Source: Aurantimonas aggregata (GTDB lineage: Bacteria > Pseudomonadota > Alphaproteobacteria > Rhizobiales > Rhizobiaceae). From it: a DNA stretch of 64,000 bases. This document shows positions 52,221-62,912 of the stretch, one piece after another. Position numbers and translations under genes: made by a program. The notes beneath the pieces were generated by a model. It made no database searches, was not told the origin of the DNA, and was given only the letters and a program-made list of their open reading frames with translations. The number at the start of each line of letters is the position of its first letter. Position 1 is the first letter of the stretch. The stretch is from the NCBI RefSeq assembly GCF_010500835.1, contig NZ_JAAAMJ010000002.1, positions 124,001 through 188,000 of the forward strand. Reading direction: 5' to 3'.

Positions 52221-53071
52221 TGCAGATCCGCCATCAGGTAATTGGCGGCGAGGCCCTTTTCCGCCAGCATGGCGGCAATGGTGTGCGAGGCGGCGTCCGG
52301 GCCGCCGAGTTCGGCGCCGTGAATGCCCTCGGTGATCAGCAGCACATCGATGCCGAAGCGATTGGCCCCGGCAATGTCGGTCATCAGCCCGTCGCCGATG
52401 GCGAGAATGCGCGAGCGGTCGATGCCGCCGATGACGCGGGCGGCCAGATCGTAGATCGGCTGGTGCGGCTTGCCCGCGAGCCGCACGGTGCCCCCAAGCG
52501 CCGCGTAGTCGCGGCCAAGGGCGCCGGCGCAGAAAACCAGCCGGTCGCCGCGGTTGACCACGATGTCGGGGTTGGCGCAGACCATCGGCAGGCTGCGGGC
52601 GGCAAGCCGGGCGAGCATGTCGGCGTAATCGGCCGGCGTCTCGGTATCGTCGTCGAACAGTCCGGTGGTGACGACGGCGTGGGCGTCTGCTTCGTCGACC
52701 TTTTCGAGTCCTGTCCCCTCGAAGAGGTCGAAATCACGCGCCGGACCGACGTGGAAGATCGGGCCGCCGAGTTCATCGAGCAGTGCGACGGTGGCGTCGC
52801 CCGAGGTGACGATGGCGTCATAGGCGTCGCGCGAGAAGTCCAGCGTGTCGAGCTGGGCGGCCACCGCGGCGGCGGGTCGCGGCGCGTTGGTCAGCAGCAC
52901 CACCTTGAGGCCTGCCTGCCGCGCGGCCGCCAGCGCCGCCTCGGCGGGGCGCTTCTTGGTCAGGCCGTCATGCACCACGCCCCAGACGTCGCAGAAGATC
53001 GCGTCGTAGCCGCCGGTGACATCCCCGAGGGAATCGATCCGGCGGGCCGGGCTTTTCGTCGACATGTCCAT
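52217..53071 (-). CDS. HAD-superfamily hydrolase, subfamily IIA (NagD-like, TIGR01459 type)
   Basis: A 284-residue HAD phosphatase. Motif I is C-D-V-W-G-V-V-H-D-G, motif II lies in L-L-T-N-A-P-R-P, and motif III/IV in G-K-P-H-Q-P-I-Y and I-G-D-G-L-M-T-D-I-A-G-A. Substrate unknown; genes of this type are often found next to ribF in alphaproteobacteria, so a flavin or nucleotide phosphate is plausible but unproven. The ATG at 53071 has GGAGAG ten bases upstream; a second ATG is at 53065. Confidence 0.85.
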   Translation of the reverse strand: MDMSTKSPARRIDSLGDVTGGYDAIFCDVWGVVHDGLTKKRPAEAALAAARQAGLKVVLLTNAPRPAAAVAAQLDTLDFSRDAYDAIVTSGDATVALLDELGGPIFHVGPARDFDLFEGTGLEKVDEADAHAVVTTGLFDDDTETPADYADMLARLAARSLPMVCANPDIVVNRGDRLVFCAGALGRDYAALGGTVRLAGKPHQPIYDLAARVIGGIDRSRILAIGDGLMTDIAGANRFGIDVLLITEGIHGAELGGPDAASHTIAAMLAEKGLAANYLMADLQ

Positions 53072-53192
53072 GATCGTCAGGCTCTCCGAGGGGGTCAGGT
53101 GGCGATAGAGGCGGGCCGCCGGATGGTCAAGCCGAAGCGGCTGAGCGGCATCGTTACCGGCCTCGATCTGCGGCATGGATCCTCACGAAGTC

Positions 53193-53221
53193 TTGACACG
53201 GAGGGTCCGCTCGCACTATCT
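53193..53221 (+). promoter_or_regulatory. Sigma-70 promoter of groESL
   Basis: TTGACA at 53193-53198 (perfect -35), 17 bases, then CTATCT at 53216-53221. Transcription would start near 53228, directly in front of the CIRCE operator, the usual arrangement for HrcA-controlled groE operons. Confidence 0.8.
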
Positions 53222-53229
53222 CCCGGTTG

Positions 53230-53256
53230 TTAGCACTCTCCCTCGGGGAGTGCCAA
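53230..53256 (+). promoter_or_regulatory. CIRCE operator (HrcA binding site)
   Basis: TTAGCACTC (53230-53238), nine bases, then GAGTGCCAA (53248-53256): the CIRCE inverted repeat with one mismatch in the right arm. HrcA bound here would block transcription at normal temperature; when GroEL is busy with unfolded protein HrcA loses activity and the operon is induced. hrcA itself is not in the window. Confidence 0.95.
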
Positions 53257-53318
53257 ATGCTTCGAGCCGGACGCCTTCAGGGGTCCGGCCGTATCGTCCA
53301 AGAAGGGTTCAAACGAAC

Positions 53319-53615
53319 ATGGCAGCTGTGAACTTCCGTCCCCTGCACGATCGCGTCGTGGTACGCCGGGTGGAGTCCGAAGCCAAGACCGCCGGTGGCA
53401 TCATCATCCCGGATACGGCCAAGGAAAAGCCCCAGGAAGGCGAGATCGTCGCCGTCGGCTCCGGCGCCCGTGACGAAGCCGGCAAGGTCGTGCCGCTCGA
53501 CGTCAAGGCCGGCGACCGCGTCCTCTTCGGCAAGTGGTCCGGCACCGAGGTCAAGCTCAACGGCGAAGACCTCCTGATCATGAAAGAATCCGACATCATG
53601 GGCGTCGTCGGCTAA
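53319..53615 (+). CDS. groES: Co-chaperonin GroES
   Basis: A 98-residue GroES with the family start [12 protein letters not shown] and the mobile loop G-G-I-I-I-P-D-T-A. It forms the seven-subunit lid of GroEL. The ATG at 53319 has AAGGGT upstream; the 5' leader of about 90 bases holds the CIRCE element. groEL follows after 81 bases. Confidence 0.98.
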   Translation: MAAVNFRPLHDRVVVRRVESEAKTAGGIIIPDTAKEKPQEGEIVAVGSGARDEAGKVVPLDVKAGDRVLFGKWSGTEVKLNGEDLLIMKESDIMGVVG

Positions 53616-55349
<1,734 letters not shown>

Positions 55350-55381
55350 AGTCCGACCGAACGGTCCATCCGGACTATCGA

Positions 55382-55411
55382 GGGGCTCGGCATTTCGCCG
55401 GGCCCCTTTTT
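55382..55411 (+). terminator. Intrinsic terminator of groESL
   Basis: A 10-base-pair GC stem (55382-55391 with 55397-55406, one G-T pair), five-base loop and then five T. A textbook rho-independent terminator 33 bases after the groEL stop. Confidence 0.92.
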
Positions 55412-55583
55412 CGTTGGGCGGCTGCGGCAACCGCATTTCACGTTGCGAAAATTACTGGCTCCGGCGGTGAATAAGAACGCACAGGGCATGTCGTTCCTGG
55501 CGCCTCGGCAGGATTTTCCTTCCTGTCCTGCGCGCGGGAACCCCCTACCCTGAAGCGATCATCAACTGTCGGATTTTCGCCGC

Positions 55584-56353
55584 ATGAGCGATTTTCTTCT
55601 GTTTCTCATCGTTGGCGCGCTTGCCCAGTTGGTCGATGGCGCCCTCGGCATGGCCTACGGCGTCGTCTCCTCCACCGTGCTCCTGTCCTTTGGCGTCGCA
55701 CCGGCCGCAGCGTCGGCCGCGGTTCATACGGCCGAGCTGTTCACCACGGCGGCCTCCGGCACGGCGCATCTCGTCAACCGCAACATCGACTGGACGCTGT
55801 TCTGGCGGCTCGTGCCGCTGGGCGTCCTCGGTGGCGTCGCCGGGACGTACGTTCTGACCGGGATTTCCGGCGATGTCGTTCGCCCCTATGTCGCCGCCTA
55901 TCTGGCGGTGATCGGGCTGTATCTCCTGTCGCGCTCGTTCCGGAAGATCCCCAGCCGGCCCGTCTCGCGACGGACGGTCGCGCCCCTGGCGGCCTGCGGC
56001 GGATTTCTCGACGCCATCGGCGGTGGCGGCTGGGGGCCGATCCTCACATCGGGCCTGCTCGGGGCCGGCGGCCAGCCGCGCTACGTGATCGGCAGCGTCA
56101 ACGCCGCAGAATCCTCGTCACCCTTTCAGTATCGCTGACCTTCCTGTTTGCCCTTGCCACCGGGCACTGGGAAGAAGCGGGCGGTCTGTCAGTGCATGGC
56201 CTCGCTGTCCTCGGCCTCATTGTCGGCGGCGTTCTCGCCGCACCCTTCGCCGGCTACATCGTCCGCCGCGTTTCGGAGACTGTCCTGTTGCGCGCTGTCG
56301 GCATCCTCGTGTGCGGCCTTGCGGCAACCCAGATCGTCGGCCTGCTGCGGTAG
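55584..56353 (+). pseudogene. TSUP-family (TauE/SafE) transporter, frameshifted
   Basis: The first frame (55584-56138) codes for a TSUP membrane protein starting M-S-D-F-L-L-F-L-I-V-G-A-L-A-Q-L-V-D-G-A-L-G-M-A-Y with the second repeat F-L-D-A-I-G-G-G-G-W-G-P. It loses sense at N-A-A-E and stops soon after. A second frame, from about 56111 to a TAG at 56351-56353, continues with the missing last helices (V-T-L-S-V-S-L-T-F-L-F-A-L-A). One base is missing near 56109-56114 (GAATCC where GAATTCC would keep frame). Full length would be about 256 residues, normal for the family, which exports sulfite, sulfonates or other anions. A sequencing error is the alternative to a real pseudogene. Confidence 0.8.
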
Positions 56354-56371
56354 GACGTCACCTCGCTGGCC

Positions 56372-56396
56372 GGAACCATAAGTCGAACGAACCGTT
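56372..56396 (+). promoter_or_regulatory. EcfG-type general stress promoter of csbD
   Basis: GGAAC at 56372-56376, a 16-base spacer, then CGTT at 56393-56396. This is the consensus for the alphaproteobacterial general-stress sigma factor EcfG (controlled by PhyR-NepR). It lies 53 bases before the csbD start. Confidence 0.75.
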
Positions 56397-56449
56397 TAGC
56401 TGTCTACAAGCCAGGCAGTTCTGCCGGCATTCGGACAAGGAGTGATCCC

Positions 56450-56632
56450 ATGGTCGATGAGAACGAAATCAAGGGCGGCGCCAAGGAAATCGGCGGCAAG
56501 ATCAAGGAAGCCGCGGGCCGCGCTGTGGGCAACGAGCGCCTCGAGGCCGAAGGCGAAGTCGATCAGGTCGAAGGCAAGACCCAGAAGAACTACGGCAAGG
56601 TCAAGGACGCGGTCAAAGACCAGATCAGCTGA
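56450..56632 (+). CDS. CsbD-family stress protein
   Basis: A 60-residue, highly charged helical protein beginning M-V-D-E-N-E-I-K-G-G-A-K-E-I-G-G-K-I-K-E-A-A-G, typical of CsbD. Made in quantity under general stress; biochemical role unknown. AGGAG lies eight bases before the ATG. It has its own EcfG-type promoter and a strong terminator, so it is a one-gene stress unit. Confidence 0.92.
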   Translation: MVDENEIKGGAKEIGGKIKEAAGRAVGNERLEAEGEVDQVEGKTQKNYGKVKDAVKDQIS

Positions 56633-56655
56633 CGCCAATCTTCCGGCATGCATGC

Positions 56656-56685
56656 AGGCCGTCTCCTTCGGGAGGCGGCCTTTTT
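56656..56685 (+). terminator. Intrinsic terminator of csbD
   Basis: An 11-base-pair stem (56656-56666 with 56671-56681, one G-T pair) closed by a TTCG tetraloop and followed by T residues. Strong rho-independent terminator 24 bases after the stop. Confidence 0.93.
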
Positions 56686-56889
56686 CGTTGCGGCCACGGA
56701 TCCATCCGCCGGCAGGCAAGGCATTGCCCGTATCGCGACCGCGGCCGATAGCAAGCCTGACTTACGCATCGGCGCATGGGCGTTGAAGCCATTGCTGTTT
56801 TTCCGGCATCGTCTAGACTGGAACAAATCCAATAACAGCGGAAGCGCCTTGCGGCGACATTCCCTGCAGCCGACCGAAAGGGGGCTCCC

Positions 56890-57348
56890 GTGGTCACATT
56901 CACGCTCAACGGCCAGGAAAAGACGTTCGACGGCGATCCCGACACCCCGCTGCTCTGGGTGATCCGCGACGCCGAACGGCTCACCGGCACCAAGTACGGC
57001 TGCGGCATCGCCCAGTGCGGCGCCTGCACCGTGCATCTGGACGGCATGACGCGTCGCTCCTGCGTAACCCCGATCTCCACCGTCGACGGCTCCAGCGTGA
57101 CGACGATCGAAGGCCTGGAAGGGCCGGAAGCTCAGGCCGTGCAGGCGGCCTGGACGGCGATCGACGTGCCGCAATGCGGCTATTGCCAGTCCGGCCAGAT
57201 CATGTCCGCCGTGTCGCTGCTGCAGTTCAACCCGAAGCCGAGCGACGATGACATCGACGGCGCGATGACCGGCAATATCTGCCGCTGCGCGACCTATGTC
57301 CGCATCCGGCAGGCGATCCACGACGCCGCCGACACGCTGGAGGGCTGA
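56890..57348 (+). CDS. iorA: Isoquinoline 1-oxidoreductase-like small subunit, two [2Fe-2S] clusters
   Basis: A 152-residue iron-sulfur subunit of the xanthine oxidase family. Ligands are C38, C43, C46 and C58 for the first cluster and C96, C99, C131 and C133 for the second. The G-Y-C-Q-S-G-Q variant of the second motif is typical of the IorA/aldehyde oxidoreductase branch that lacks an FAD subunit. The start is GTG at 56890 behind AGGGGG. Three bases separate it from the large subunit gene; the missing FAD subunit is replaced by the cytochrome c encoded third. Confidence 0.9.
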   Translation: MVTFTLNGQEKTFDGDPDTPLLWVIRDAERLTGTKYGCGIAQCGACTVHLDGMTRRSCVTPISTVDGSSVTTIEGLEGPEAQAVQAAWTAIDVPQCGYCQSGQIMSAVSLLQFNPKPSDDDIDGAMTGNICRCATYVRIRQAIHDAADTLEG

Positions 57349-57351
57349 GCC

Positions 57352-59511
57352 ATGGGCATTCAGAACATCAAGGTCTCGCGGCGCAGCTTCCTGGCCGGCA
57401 CCGGCCTCGTCATCGGCGTGACGCTCGCGTCCCGGTCTATCGCGGCAAGCGCGCTGCTCAAGGGCACGCCGGCCGATGCCATGGGTCCGGTGCAGAATCT
57501 CAACGCCTTCGTGCGCGTCGCGACGGACGGCACCGTCACCGTCTTGTCGAAGCACATCGAATTCGGCCAGGGCCCTTATACCGGCCTGGCCACCATCGTG
57601 GCCGAAGAACTCGACGCCGACTGGGGCCAGATGCGGGCTGCCGCGGCACCGGCCGACGACGAGATCTATAAGAACCTCGCCTTCGGCCTGCAGGGCACCG
57701 GCGGCTCGACCGCCATCGCCAACTCCTACGAGCAGATGCGGGTTGCGGGCGCCACCGCGCGGGCCATGCTGGTCGCGGCAGCGGCGGAGATGTGGAGCGT
57801 GCCCGCCGGCGAAATCACCGTCTCCAAGGGCCGCGTCAGCCATGCGGCCAGCGGCCGGGAAACCGGCTTCGGCGAACTCGCCGACAAGGCCGCCACGATG
57901 GAGCCGCCGACCGACCCGGTGCTGAAGGATCCGAAGGATTTCGTCCTGATCGGGACCGACCGGCCGAAGCTCGACACGCCGGCGAAGACCGACGGCACGG
58001 CGATCTTCACCCTCGACGTCCTTGCCGACGACATGCTGATCGCCATGGTCGCGCATCCGGAGCATTTCGGCGCGACGGTGAAGAGCTTCGACGACAGCGC
58101 GGCCAGGCAGGTCCAGGGTGTCGTCGACGTCAAGCGCGTGCCGCAGGGCATCGCGATCTACGCCGAGAACACCTTCGCGGCGCTGAAGGGCCGCGCGGCG
58201 CTCACCATCGAATGGGATCTCGCATCGGCGGAATCGCGCTCGAGCGAGGAGATCTATGAAGACTATCGCCGGCTGATCGACGGCGAGCTGCTCGGCGCGA
58301 CCGACAATGGCGACGTCGAGACGGCGCTTTCGGGCGACGGCATCACCCGGCTGGAATCGGATCTGGTCTTCCCGTTCCTCGCCCATGCGCCGATGGAGCC
58401 GCTGGATGCGGTGCTGATGCGCGCCGACGACGGCTCGATCGACTGCTATACCGGCTCGCAGTTCCCCGGCCAGGACAAGGCGGCGATCGCCGAGACCTGC
58501 GGCGTCGACCAGTCCATGGTGCGCGTCCACACGCAGCTCGCCGGCGGCAGTTTCGGCAGGCGCGCGCAGTTCGGCTCGCCCTACATGCGGGAAGCCGCGG
58601 CGGTGTTCGCGGCCTCCGGCATGAACCGCCCGGTCAAGCACATGTGGACGCGCGAGGACGACATTCGCGGCGGCTTCTACCGGCCGATCTACGTCCATTC
58701 GCTGAAGGGCGCGATCGACGCGGACGGCAACATCGTCGCCTGGGACCAGGTCATCGCAGGCCAGTCGATCATGAAGAAGACCGAGCTCGACGACACCACG
58801 GTCGAAGGCGCATCGGACCTCCCCTATGCGATCCCCAACCTCAGGGTGCGCGCGCACCAGACCGAGCTGCAGGTACCGGCCCTGTGGTGGCGGTCGGTCG
58901 GCCATACGCACACCGGCTTCGCCGTCGAGACTTTCATCGACGAGCTGCTCGAACGCGGCGGCAAGGATGCCGTCGACGGTCGGCTGGCGCTACTCTCCGA
59001 GCATCCGCGCCACACCGCCGTGCTGAAGCGGGTCGCCGAAATCGCCGACTGGGGCTCGCCGGTGGCGGACGGGCGCCAGCGCGGTGTCGCAGTCCACAAG
59101 AGCTTCAACACCTATGTCGCCGAGATCGCCGAAGTGTCGATCGGGGCGGATGGCGGCCCGCGCGTCCACAAGGTCTGGTGCGCGGTGGATTGCGGCGTCG
59201 CCGTCAACCCCAACGTCATCAGGGCGCAGATGGAAGGCGGCATCGGCTACGGCCTCGGCGCCATTCTGTTCGACCAGATCACGCTCGGCGAAGGCGGCAA
59301 GATCATGCAGTCGAACTTCCACGACTACCGCTCGCTGCGGATCGAGGAAATGCCGGAGGTCGAGGTGGCGATCATCGAGTCGACCGAGCCGCCGACCGGG
59401 GTGGGCGAGCCCGGCGTGCCGCCGATCGGACCTGCCGTCGCCAATGCCTGGCGCCGCCTGACCGGACAGCCGGTTCGCCGCCTGCCGATCGTCGGCTCCC
59501 TCACGTCGTGA
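57352..59511 (+). CDS. iorB: Isoquinoline 1-oxidoreductase-like large subunit, molybdopterin-binding, Tat-exported
   Basis: A 719-residue molybdenum-binding subunit. The twin-arginine signal S-R-R-S-F-L-A-G at residues 9-16 shows it is exported folded to the periplasm, carrying the small subunit with it. The body shows G-G-S-F-G-R-R and [10 protein letters not shown], the latter with the catalytic Glu. Relatives oxidise N-heterocycles or aldehydes; the substrate here is unknown. It shares no close sequence with the CoxL gene of this window, which belongs to a different branch. Confidence 0.9.
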   Translation: MGIQNIKVSRRSFLAGTGLVIGVTLASRSIAASALLKGTPADAMGPVQNLNAFVRVATDGTVTVLSKHIEFGQGPYTGLATIVAEELDADWGQMRAAAAPADDEIYKNLAFGLQGTGGSTAIANSYEQMRVAGATARAMLVAAAAEMWSVPAGEITVSKGRVSHAASGRETGFGELADKAATMEPPTDPVLKDPKDFVLIGTDRPKLDTPAKTDGTAIFTLDVLADDMLIAMVAHPEHFGATVKSFDDSAARQVQGVVDVKRVPQGIAIYAENTFAALKGRAALTIEWDLASAESRSSEEIYEDYRRLIDGELLGATDNGDVETALSGDGITRLESDLVFPFLAHAPMEPLDAVLMRADDGSIDCYTGSQFPGQDKAAIAETCGVDQSMVRVHTQLAGGSFGRRAQFGSPYMREAAAVFAASGMNRPVKHMWTREDDIRGGFYRPIYVHSLKGAIDADGNIVAWDQVIAGQSIMKKTELDDTTVEGASDLPYAIPNLRVRAHQTELQVPALWWRSVGHTHTGFAVETFIDELLERGGKDAVDGRLALLSEHPRHTAVLKRVAEIADWGSPVADGRQRGVAVHKSFNTYVAEIAEVSIGADGGPRVHKVWCAVDCGVAVNPNVIRAQMEGGIGYGLGAILFDQITLGEGGKIMQSNFHDYRSLRIEEMPEVEVAIIESTEPPTGVGEPGVPPIGPAVANAWRRLTGQPVRRLPIVGSLTS

Positions 59512-59528
59512 ACAACAGGACCAGACAC

Positions 59529-60224
59529 GTGACGTCACAGACATATCTTGCCGGTCGCCTGACCGGCATCGCGCTCGCGTTTGGCCTGGCAGTGGCGGCG
59601 TCCGCCGTCGCCCAGGAGCGTGCGCCCGAGGCCCCCGAGCCGTCGACGCCGGCGGTGACGGCGCGGCCGGACGGCAGCCAGTCGCTCCGCCCGGTCTCCG
59701 ATTTCGACAACATTGCCGACGAGGCGGCGCGGTCGGTGGCGATCTTCGAGGAAACCGGCAAGGTGCTGCTGCATCCGCGCTGCGTGAACTGCCACCCGGC
59801 CGGCAACCGGCCGCTGCAGGGCATGGACATGCATCCGCACCAGCCGCCCGTCGAACGCGGCGAGGCCAATTTCGGCGCCATCGGCATGCAGTGCAACACC
59901 TGCCACGGCCCGGAGAACGTCGCCGTCATCGCCCAGGCCGAGGGACTCGAGTCGATCCCTGGCAATCCCAACTGGCATCTCGCGCCGATCGAGATGGCCT
60001 GGGAAGGCCGCTCGCTGGGCGAGATCTGCGAGCAGATCAAGGATGTCGACCGCAATGGCGGCAAGACGCTCGCCGAACTGGTCGAGCATATGGCCGCCGA
60101 TGATCTGGTGGGCTGGGGCTGGGAGCCGGGTGCCGGGCGCGAGAAGGCACCGGGCACGCAGGAAGAGTTCGGCGCCCTGTACGAAGCCTGGGCCGCCACC
60201 GGCGCCCATTGCCCGGCCAGCTGA
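59529..60224 (+). CDS. Periplasmic di-heme cytochrome c, partner of the IorAB-type oxidoreductase
   Basis: A 231-residue exported protein with a signal peptide ending A-V-A-Q (about residue 29) and two heme c motifs, C-V-N-C-H at 85-89 and C-N-T-C-H at 122-126. The stretch between and after them is rich in H, P, M and W, including [11 protein letters not shown] and L-V-G-W-G-W-x-P-G. Genes of this type follow iorAB in many proteobacteria and are often called isoquinoline 1-oxidoreductase subunit; it most likely takes electrons from IorAB to the respiratory chain. The start is GTG at 59529, 17 bases after iorB. Confidence 0.86.
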   Translation: MTSQTYLAGRLTGIALAFGLAVAASAVAQERAPEAPEPSTPAVTARPDGSQSLRPVSDFDNIADEAARSVAIFEETGKVLLHPRCVNCHPAGNRPLQGMDMHPHQPPVERGEANFGAIGMQCNTCHGPENVAVIAQAEGLESIPGNPNWHLAPIEMAWEGRSLGEICEQIKDVDRNGGKTLAELVEHMAADDLVGWGWEPGAGREKAPGTQEEFGALYEAWAATGAHCPAS

Positions 60225-60314
60225 CGCTCACCGGTCTGTAACGGGTCGCCGACAGGCGGCGACCTGTACTTACCGGGGGTCCTACCGAGCCGGTAAAATC
60301 TGTCGGGCCTTGAG

Positions 60315-60593
60315 CTAGGTATCGGTATCGCGGACCACGACCATGCCCTCGATAGCCAGCCTATCGCCGTCTTGCGCGAGGAAATCGTGGCCGCGGCCGG
60401 CAACGCGGACCGCACAGCGCGTCGGGCAAGATTCGGTGACGGAGGCACCCGCCTCGAGCGGATGCATCACCTCTTCCGCTCCCTTGTCGAAGGTCACCTG
60501 TCGCGTCACGTCGTCCCGGTTGTGAACGGTTACAGCAAGCGCCGATGATGCCGAAGCGAGCACAGCGGCAGCTACCATGATCGTCCTTATCAT
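60315..60593 (-). CDS. Small secreted protein of unknown function
   Basis: A 92-residue protein with a clear signal peptide (cleavage after S-A-L-A, about residue 20) and a mature part of about 72 residues with two cysteines in [11 protein letters not shown], likely a periplasmic disulfide. No known family recognised. GGGAGG lies nine bases before the ATG at 60593. It is convergent with the cytochrome gene, with 90 bases between that hold two weak inverted repeats (60244-60264 and 60271-60295). Confidence 0.75.
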   Translation of the reverse strand: MIRTIMVAAAVLASASSALAVTVHNRDDVTRQVTFDKGAEEVMHPLEAGASVTESCPTRCAVRVAGRGHDFLAQDGDRLAIEGMVVVRDTDT

Positions 60594-60922
60594 TCAGTAT
60601 AACCTCCCGTTCTCTCAGAGATGATGCCATAGATCGCCGACGTTGCCTGCCTACTCTTCAGGCAGCACGTTGGTCTCGGTTCAATTGCGGCAGTATATTG
60701 CCCGCAGACCGGGGCAGGATGAAGTCTTTGCCCGATAAAACCCGCTTCAAAACCGTTTTATCAGCGTTTCGAACGTTCTTACTCGCCGACGGAAAAGCCT
60801 CGGTCGCGAATCCGGCCGTTGGCGCAGCGACTGCTCGGGTGGGGTTCCGATTTCATGCGAAGCGGAATAGGTATCCCCCGCTGGCCGCCTTGCCGCGGCC
60901 TCAACAGCTTTGGAGGGGTGGC
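60594..60922. other. Divergent intergenic region between a small secreted protein gene and fumC
   Basis: 329 bases, locally more AT-rich than the genes around it. The fumC frame stays open here to 60698, but the family N-terminus begins at 60923. It holds an 8-base inverted repeat at 60734-60762 (listed separately) and a GAACGTTC palindrome at 60771-60778. Promoters for both genes should be here; none was clear. Confidence 0.5.
60734..60762. promoter_or_regulatory. AT-rich inverted repeat upstream of fumC
   Basis: GATAAAAC at 60734-60741 and its exact complement GTTTTATC at 60755-60762, separated by 13 bases, 160 bases before the fumC start. Its composition stands out in this GC-rich window. 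It could be a regulator binding site or an RNA hairpin; the regulator is not identified. Confidence 0.4.
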
Positions 60923-62314
60923 ATGAGCCAGACACGGCGCGAAACGGATTCCATCGGCGCGATCGAGGTTGCCGCGGATCGGTACTGGGGTGCGCAGACC
61001 GAGCGGTCGCGGAACAATTTCCGGATCGGCGGGGATCGCCAGCCGATGCCGCTGATCACCGCCCTGGCGCTGGTCAAGAAGGCCGCCGCCCGGGTCAACA
61101 CGTCGATGGGCCGTCTCGACGGCGCGGTCGCCGACGCCATCGAGAGCGCCGCCGACGAGATCATCGCCGGCCAGCTCGACGACCACTTCCCGCTGGTGGT
61201 CTGGCAGACCGGCTCCGGCACACAGACCAACATGAACGTCAATGAGGTGATCTCCAACCGGGCGATCGAGATGCTCGGCGGAACGATGGGCTCAAAGCAG
61301 CCGATCCACCCGAACGACCACGTCAACATGAGCCAGTCGTCGAACGACGTGTTCCCGACCGCCATGCATGTCGCCACGGTGCTCGAGACGCGCAAGCTGC
61401 TGCTGCCGGCGCTCGACCGGCTGCATCGCTCGCTCGATGCCAAGGCGAACGAATACGCCCACATTATCAAGATCGGCCGCACCCATACGCAGGACGCGAC
61501 GCCGGTGACGCTGGGCCAGGAATTCTCCGGCTATGCGGCGGCTCTGCAGCTGTCGAAGAAGCGCATCGCCGATGCGCTGGACGGCGTCTACGCGCTCGCT
61601 CAGGGCGGCACCGCCGTCGGCACCGGGCTGAATGCGCCGGAGGGCTTCGACGTCGCCGTCGCGGCGGAGATCGCCACGCTCACCGGCGAGCCGTTCCGCA
61701 CGGCCGAGAACAAGTTCGAGGCGCTCGCCTCGCATGGGGCGCTGACGTTCTTCCACGGGTCGCTGAACACGCTCGCCGCCGACCTGATGAAGATCGCCAA
61801 CGACATCCGTTTCCTGGGCTCCGGGCCGCGCTCGGGCCTCGGCGAGCTCAACCTGCCCGCCAACGAGCCGGGCTCGTCGATCATGCCGGGCAAGGTCAAC
61901 CCGACCCAGGCAGAGGCGCTGACCATGGTCGCGACGCAGATCTTCGGCCACGAGACGACGGTGACGGTCGCCGCATCCCAGGGCCATTTCGAGCTCAATG
62001 TCTTCAAGCCGGTGATCGCCAAGGCGGTGCTCACCTCGATCCGCCTGCTCGCCGACGGCATGGAAAGCTTTGCCGAACACTGCGTCGACGGGATCGAGGC
62101 GAACGAGCCGCGGATCAGGAGCCTGATGGAGCAGTCGCTGATGCTGGTGACGGCGCTCGCCCCGAGCATCGGCTATGACAACGCCGCCCATATTGCCAAG
62201 ACGGCGCACAAGAACGGCACGACCCTGCGCGAGGAGTCGATCGCCTCGGGCCATGTGTCGGGCGAGGACTACGACCGCATCGTCGATCCGGCGGCGATGA
62301 TCCGGCCGGGCTGA
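60923..62314 (+). CDS. fumC: Class II fumarate hydratase
   Basis: A 463-residue iron-independent fumarase of the TCA cycle, interconverting fumarate and malate. Visible are [24 protein letters not shown] and the signature [11 protein letters not shown] at about residue 315. GGAGG lies just before the ATG at 60923. Confidence 0.96.
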   Translation: MSQTRRETDSIGAIEVAADRYWGAQTERSRNNFRIGGDRQPMPLITALALVKKAAARVNTSMGRLDGAVADAIESAADEIIAGQLDDHFPLVVWQTGSGTQTNMNVNEVISNRAIEMLGGTMGSKQPIHPNDHVNMSQSSNDVFPTAMHVATVLETRKLLLPALDRLHRSLDAKANEYAHIIKIGRTHTQDATPVTLGQEFSGYAAALQLSKKRIADALDGVYALAQGGTAVGTGLNAPEGFDVAVAAEIATLTGEPFRTAENKFEALASHGALTFFHGSLNTLAADLMKIANDIRFLGSGPRSGLGELNLPANEPGSSIMPGKVNPTQAEALTMVATQIFGHETTVTVAASQGHFELNVFKPVIAKAVLTSIRLLADGMESFAEHCVDGIEANEPRIRSLMEQSLMLVTALAPSIGYDNAAHIAKTAHKNGTTLREESIASGHVSGEDYDRIVDPAAMIRPG

Positions 62315-62493
62315 CAGGCATTTTCGTGCAAGGGTGGCGGGACGGCGCCGTCACCCTTGAGCGGGCAATTGTATCGATTTCAGTTGACAATTCGTCGGCT
62401 AAAGCGCCCGCTGCATTTCGCCTGAAGACCGTTTACTTTGCAGCCTGTCGCAACGAAGGGGACTTCTGCCCCTCGGGCAATCGGAGACTTTAC

Positions 62494-62874
62494 ATGAACC
62501 CTCATCTCATCCTGGCCGGCCGGGTTCTGCTCTCGGTCATCTTCATCGTCAGCGGCTTCGGCAAGCTGGTCGGCGCCGAAGGCTTCTCGGGCTATCTCGC
62601 CAGCCTCGGCTTCCCGGCGCCGCTCGTCATGGCCTATCTCGTCGGCGCCTTCGAGCTACTCGGCGGCCTTGCCATTCTCGCCGGCTTCCAGGTCCGGGCC
62701 GTGGCCATCGCGCTCGCTTTGTTCTGCCTGGCGACCGGCGTCCTCGCCCATCTCGGCGAGCAGAGCGCGCTCCTGAAGAACATCGCGCTGGCCGGCGGCT
62801 TCCTCGTCCTCGCCGGTTCCGGCGCCGGGGCGATGGCCGTCGACAAGACCAAGCGCGAAAGCCGCTACGCCTGA
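62494..62874 (+). CDS. DoxX-family membrane protein
   Basis: A 126-residue protein with four membrane helices, starting R-V-L-L-S-V-I-F-I-V-S-G-F-G-K-L and with A-Y-L-V-G-A-F-E-L-L-G-G-L-A-I-L-A-G in the middle, both typical of DoxX. Function in most bacteria is unknown; some members take part in redox stress or quinol-linked processes. GGAG precedes the ATG by eight bases. A TTGACA at 62384-62389 may be a -35 box, but no -10 fits. Confidence 0.87.
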   Translation: MNPHLILAGRVLLSVIFIVSGFGKLVGAEGFSGYLASLGFPAPLVMAYLVGAFELLGGLAILAGFQVRAVAIALALFCLATGVLAHLGEQSALLKNIALAGGFLVLAGSGAGAMAVDKTKRESRYA

Positions 62875-62880
62875 TCCGAC

Positions 62881-62912
62881 GGCGCGGTCCCCGCTGTCAG
62901 CGGAACCGCGCC
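62881..62912. terminator. Hairpin between convergent doxX-type gene and hisG
   Basis: Outer stem of 8 base pairs (62881-62888 with 62905-62912) and inner stem of 6 (62891-62896 with 62898-62903). It begins six bases after the DoxX stop and overlaps the last codons of hisG on the other strand. No T run, but the position between convergent genes makes a shared terminator likely. Confidence 0.5.

Noticed and set aside
56109..56138. Programmed ribosomal frameshift in the TSUP gene
   Set aside because: No slippery heptamer or following strong structure is seen at the break; a missing base explains it better.
62384..62406. TTGACA upstream of the DoxX gene, considered as a promoter
   Set aside because: No acceptable -10 hexamer at 16-18 bases; left as a remark only.
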